Assembly (NCBI GenBank): GCA_014904845.1 | Contig: MU119243.1 | Location: forward strand, 1-64,000 | DNA length: 64,000 nucleotides | DNA from: Acephala macrosclerotiorum | Taxonomy: Eukaryota; Ascomycota; Leotiomycetes; Helotiales; Mollisiaceae | Reading direction: 5' to 3' | Shown: positions 60,601-64,000 of the stretch, piece after piece | Numbering within the stretch: the stretch's first letter is position 1 | Layout: every line of letters begins with the position of its first letter | Notes under the pieces: generated by a model | The model's input: only the letters and a program-made list of their open reading frames with translations | What the model was told of the DNA's origin: nothing | The model's database searches: none | Program-made: the position numbers and the translations under genes

Positions 60601-63600
60601 AATTAAATTTAATAATTTTAATAATATATATTTATTATTAAAATATTCGAATATTTTTAAATATTATTTGATTTATTTGAAAGTTTGATTTATAGTAATT
60701 ATAAGATTTTCATAGTAAAAATCGATTTTATTATTTGTTATTTGATTAAAATAAAATTTAGATGATTATATAAACGTTTCGAATATTTATCGATTATTAA
60801 ATTCGTACGAATATTGAAATAAAAAAAGTATTTTATAAATTTCGAAGAAATTAAAAAAATAATAAAATTTTATTAGTAATATTAAATGAATGATAAATTT
60901 TTCGATCGTTTTAAGTTTATATTACGTAATAATTATAATTTTAATTATTTTAATTATTTAGACGTATTATAAATCGACGAGAAATTAATATTTCAAATTA
61001 TAAATAAAATTATAATATTTTAAATCACGAGATTTTTTATAAATATATTTATAAAAAAAATATAAAACGTTTTTTAAATGTATTAAATTAACGTTTATTT
61101 TAAATTATTGATATTTATTATTTATAATTTTAAAACGAATTTCAATTTTAAAAAATTTCGTAATAATATTAAAAATATAAATATTGATTTGAAAATTATA
61201 TTAATAAAAATCTATAATTTAATTAGTTTAATAAAAAAATATTACGTTTTATTAAAACGTGTATATAATATATTTTTTTAAGAATTTTTTGATTTACAAA
61301 AAAAAAATCGATTTTAAATAGCGATTAAAATAATTAATAATATAATAAAATTGAATAATATTATTTTTATATTTTTTGTTTTTAATATTTATTTTCGAAT
61401 ATTATAATAAAACGCGTTTATAGTATTAATTGTTACTAGAATTAAAATAATAGAAAATATAATAATTATAATTCGAAAATATTACGTTATTCGTTAAATT
61501 AATAATATTTTATAAATAAAAAATAATTTATAAAATTATTATTTAATCGATTTATTTTTAAATTTAAATGTATTTATTTAAAAAGAAAATAAAAAATAAA
61601 AAATATTATATATGTTTTTAGTAATAAATAGAAAAATATATTAATTGTAATTATTGAATAAATTAAAAACTTTTTATAATCTTACGATAAAATTATTTTA
61701 TTAAAATTTCGAGTAATTTAAAAAATAATTAAAAGATTATTTATTAAAAGAAAATTTATTAGAAAATTTAAATTTAAAATTAGATTTTTATAAAAAAAAT
61801 TTGAAAATAGAAAAAAATATATTTAATTTATTTCGTTTAATTAAAAAAATTTCGTATATTTTAAAAAAAAATTTACATTTATTTTAAATTGCGATAGAAA
61901 TTTTTTTTTACGTTTTTAATTTCGATAAATATATTTATATAATAATTTGTATAAATATAAAAGTTTTTAAAATTTATTTGATTGAAAAAGAAATTAAAAA
62001 TAAATAATTGTTTATAAATTTTCGTATAAAAAAATTATTATTATTTTAAGTAATTTGTTTGTAATTTTTTGTAGAAAGGAAATTAATAAATTGATTGTAA
62101 AAAAAGTTTTTAAATTGATTTTTAATAGTTTAAAAAAAATTAATAATTAATAAATTTTCAATTTAAAATTAATAAACGAGATTAAAAGTATAAAAATAGT
62201 AATTTTATACGAGAAATTTCATTTTGTAATTTAAATATTTAACGATAAAAATAAGAAAATAATATTAATTTAATTTTCGATTATTTAGTACGTTAATTAA
62301 CGAATTATTATCGTTTTAATTTTATTTTTTAAATTTAAAAAAATTAGTTTTTATTTGAGAGATATTATTTAAATATACGTGTAATTAATAATTTTATTAG
62401 TACGTATTATTTTCGTTAAATTTTCGAAAAAAATAATAAATAAATTTTTATTAAATATTATTTTTAAAATAATTAAATTTCTTTATAAAATTTTAAAAAT
62501 AAAAATATATTAATATAAAATGTATAGTATTTATTATAGAAATAAGTTTTCAATAGAATTTTTAATTTTCGATTTTTATTTATTTATTATAAAAAGTAAT
62601 TATATTTTATTTGAGACAATTAATATATAAATCGATAATATATTTATTTTGAGAAATTAAATTTTTATAGAATTAAAAGATTTTAAATTGTAAAAAATTA
62701 AATTGTTAATTAAATTTATAGAGTTTTTTACGTTGAATATTTTTTTATTATTTAACGAATGTAAATTAGTAATAAATAAAATCGAAAATGAAATTATATT
62801 TTCGTAAAAAAAATAAAATAAGTATTTAAATTTAATTAATTTGAAATTAAATTTTTATAAGTAAACGTATTTCGAATAATGTATTCGAAAAATATATATT
62901 AATTTTATTTGTTAATTGAAAATTGCATACAATATATCGACGATAATTTAATATTAAAATTTCAAGAAAAAGCAAATTGTAATATTAAATAAATAGTTAT
63001 AATAGTAAATAAATAATTGCGATTGTAAATTTTGATTTTTTTGTTTAAATTTATATTTAATGAAATTTTTCGTTTTTATAAACGGTTTTTTTATTATAAA
63101 TAAAGATTTTAATTTGTAGATTAAATAGATTATTGTTTTTAGTAATAAGATTTATAGTAATAAATAATTCGAATTGTAAAATAATTTGATTTATTAGAGT
63201 TTAATAAAATGTAAAAAAAATATTCGTATTATTTTAATTTTTGAATTATATGTAATAATAATAAAAATCGATATAAAAATTTCGATTTTTATTATTTTTG
63301 ATTTTATTATAAAGCGATTAAAATTGAATTTAATTTTCGTAGTTATTTATATCGATTTTTTTTCTTTTTACGAGTATATAATCAAATTTGATATTATTAA
63401 AAAAAAGTATTTTATGATTAATATTATAATTATTAAATAATTGTACGAACGTAAAATTTTTTTAAAGATTCGATAAATTGCGAGAAATAATAATTCAATT
63501 GATATTATAATTAAATTTAATATTAATAAATTGTTTAAATCGTTTATTAATATTAATTATTTTAATATTAAAATATAAAAATGAATATAACGTTTCAAAG

Positions 63601-64000
63601 TCTAAAAATTAATCAATAGAAACGAGAATAATAAAAAAAATAATCGTTAAAAAAAATAATATTAAAAGAAAAAACGTATAATTGTTGTTTTTAATATTTT
63701 TAATGTTTTTCGATATTTTTAGTATTTTCGAAAGTAAGATTTTCGATTCGTTTAAAAATTATAAATATTGAATTTGAAAAAAAAAATTTAAATTTGATTT
63801 AATCGATTAAATATTATAATACGTAATAATAATTGATTTACGATCAAATTTTTTTTTAGTATTTAATAATAAAATAATACATTAATAATTGTAATAGTAT
63901 TTTTTTTTGTATTTAATTTACGAGTTAAAAAAAACGTTTTTTTTTTAAAAAAAAAATTATTAATATCGATTTAATTAAATAATCATTTAAATAATTAATT
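57600..64000. repeat. RIP-like AT desert with strand asymmetry
   Basis: AT-rich to the end of the window. From about 58600 on, G outside CpG (TAG, TTG, AAG contexts) is common on the plus strand while C outside CpG is rare, unlike 1-9150 where both are scarce. No ORF or motif is readable. It could be the mutated interior of the LTR-type element beginning at 57128. A local near-duplicate is seen at about 59813-59900 and 59935-60020 (attcgaattattgaaatatt and flanks). Confidence 0.7.

Noticed and set aside
1..64000. tRNA or rRNA genes
   Set aside because: No cloverleaf A/B-box pattern or rRNA-like conserved block was recognised by eye on either strand; a covariance-model search would be decisive.

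Overview
The window is nuclear DNA of a filamentous ascomycete (Pezizomycotina), most likely a Leotiomycetes-type genome. The evidence is short 45-90 bp GT..AG introns with CTAAC-like branch sites, HET-domain genes, a fungal C6-type transcription factor, a class V chitinase, and two-compartment base composition: gene islands of ordinary GC alternating with AT tracts that look like repeat-induced point mutation (RIP). The species assignment is an inference; no rRNA or marker gene is present.

Layout. 1-9150: an extreme AT desert whose few C/G bases sit mostly in CpG. 9179-13607: a class V chitinase pseudogene split by a hAT-like element (11446-12914). 13604-15232: a small ORF and a broken hypothetical gene. 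15250-23692: a non-LTR retrotransposon (gag, endonuclease, RT, RNase H) carrying a second hAT-like copy (16647-17829) and a Fot1/pogo-like element (19914-21748). 24051-25547: a HET pseudogene with a TA-flanked element. 25550-27600: AT-rich repeats. 27623-29290: GH79 pseudogene. 30003-31490: transcription-factor pseudogene (minus) with a 302-bp hAT MITE. 32880-33060: MFS transporter scrap. 33354-34040: sirtuin pseudogene. 34223-35723: sulfatase pseudogene (minus). 36197-39438: acyl-CoA dehydrogenase (minus), intact apart from a Tc1-like insertion. 40183-41219 and 41854-43697: two intact minus-strand genes (a membrane protein and a GPI-anchored secreted protein). 45359-46004: a carboxymuconolactone-decarboxylase-like gene with one frameshift. 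47636-48531: an inverted-repeat element. 48925-57125: an RIP-mutated ABC-C transporter (minus) split inside its first nucleotide-binding domain by about 4.6 kb that holds an opposite-strand TPR-HET ORF (53663-56143). 57128-64000: an LTR-like end, then an AT desert with marked strand asymmetry.

The theme is decay. Of about twelve host genes, only two are clearly intact. Many breaks are C-to-T or G-to-A changes (CAA/CAG to TAA/TAG, TGG to TAG, CGA to TGA, Cys to Tyr, Asp to Asn); others are one-base frameshifts or clean DNA-transposon insertions with readable target-site duplications. The insertions allow relative dating of transposition and RIP. The most unusual item is the TPR-HET ORF lying antisense inside the broken ABC transporter.
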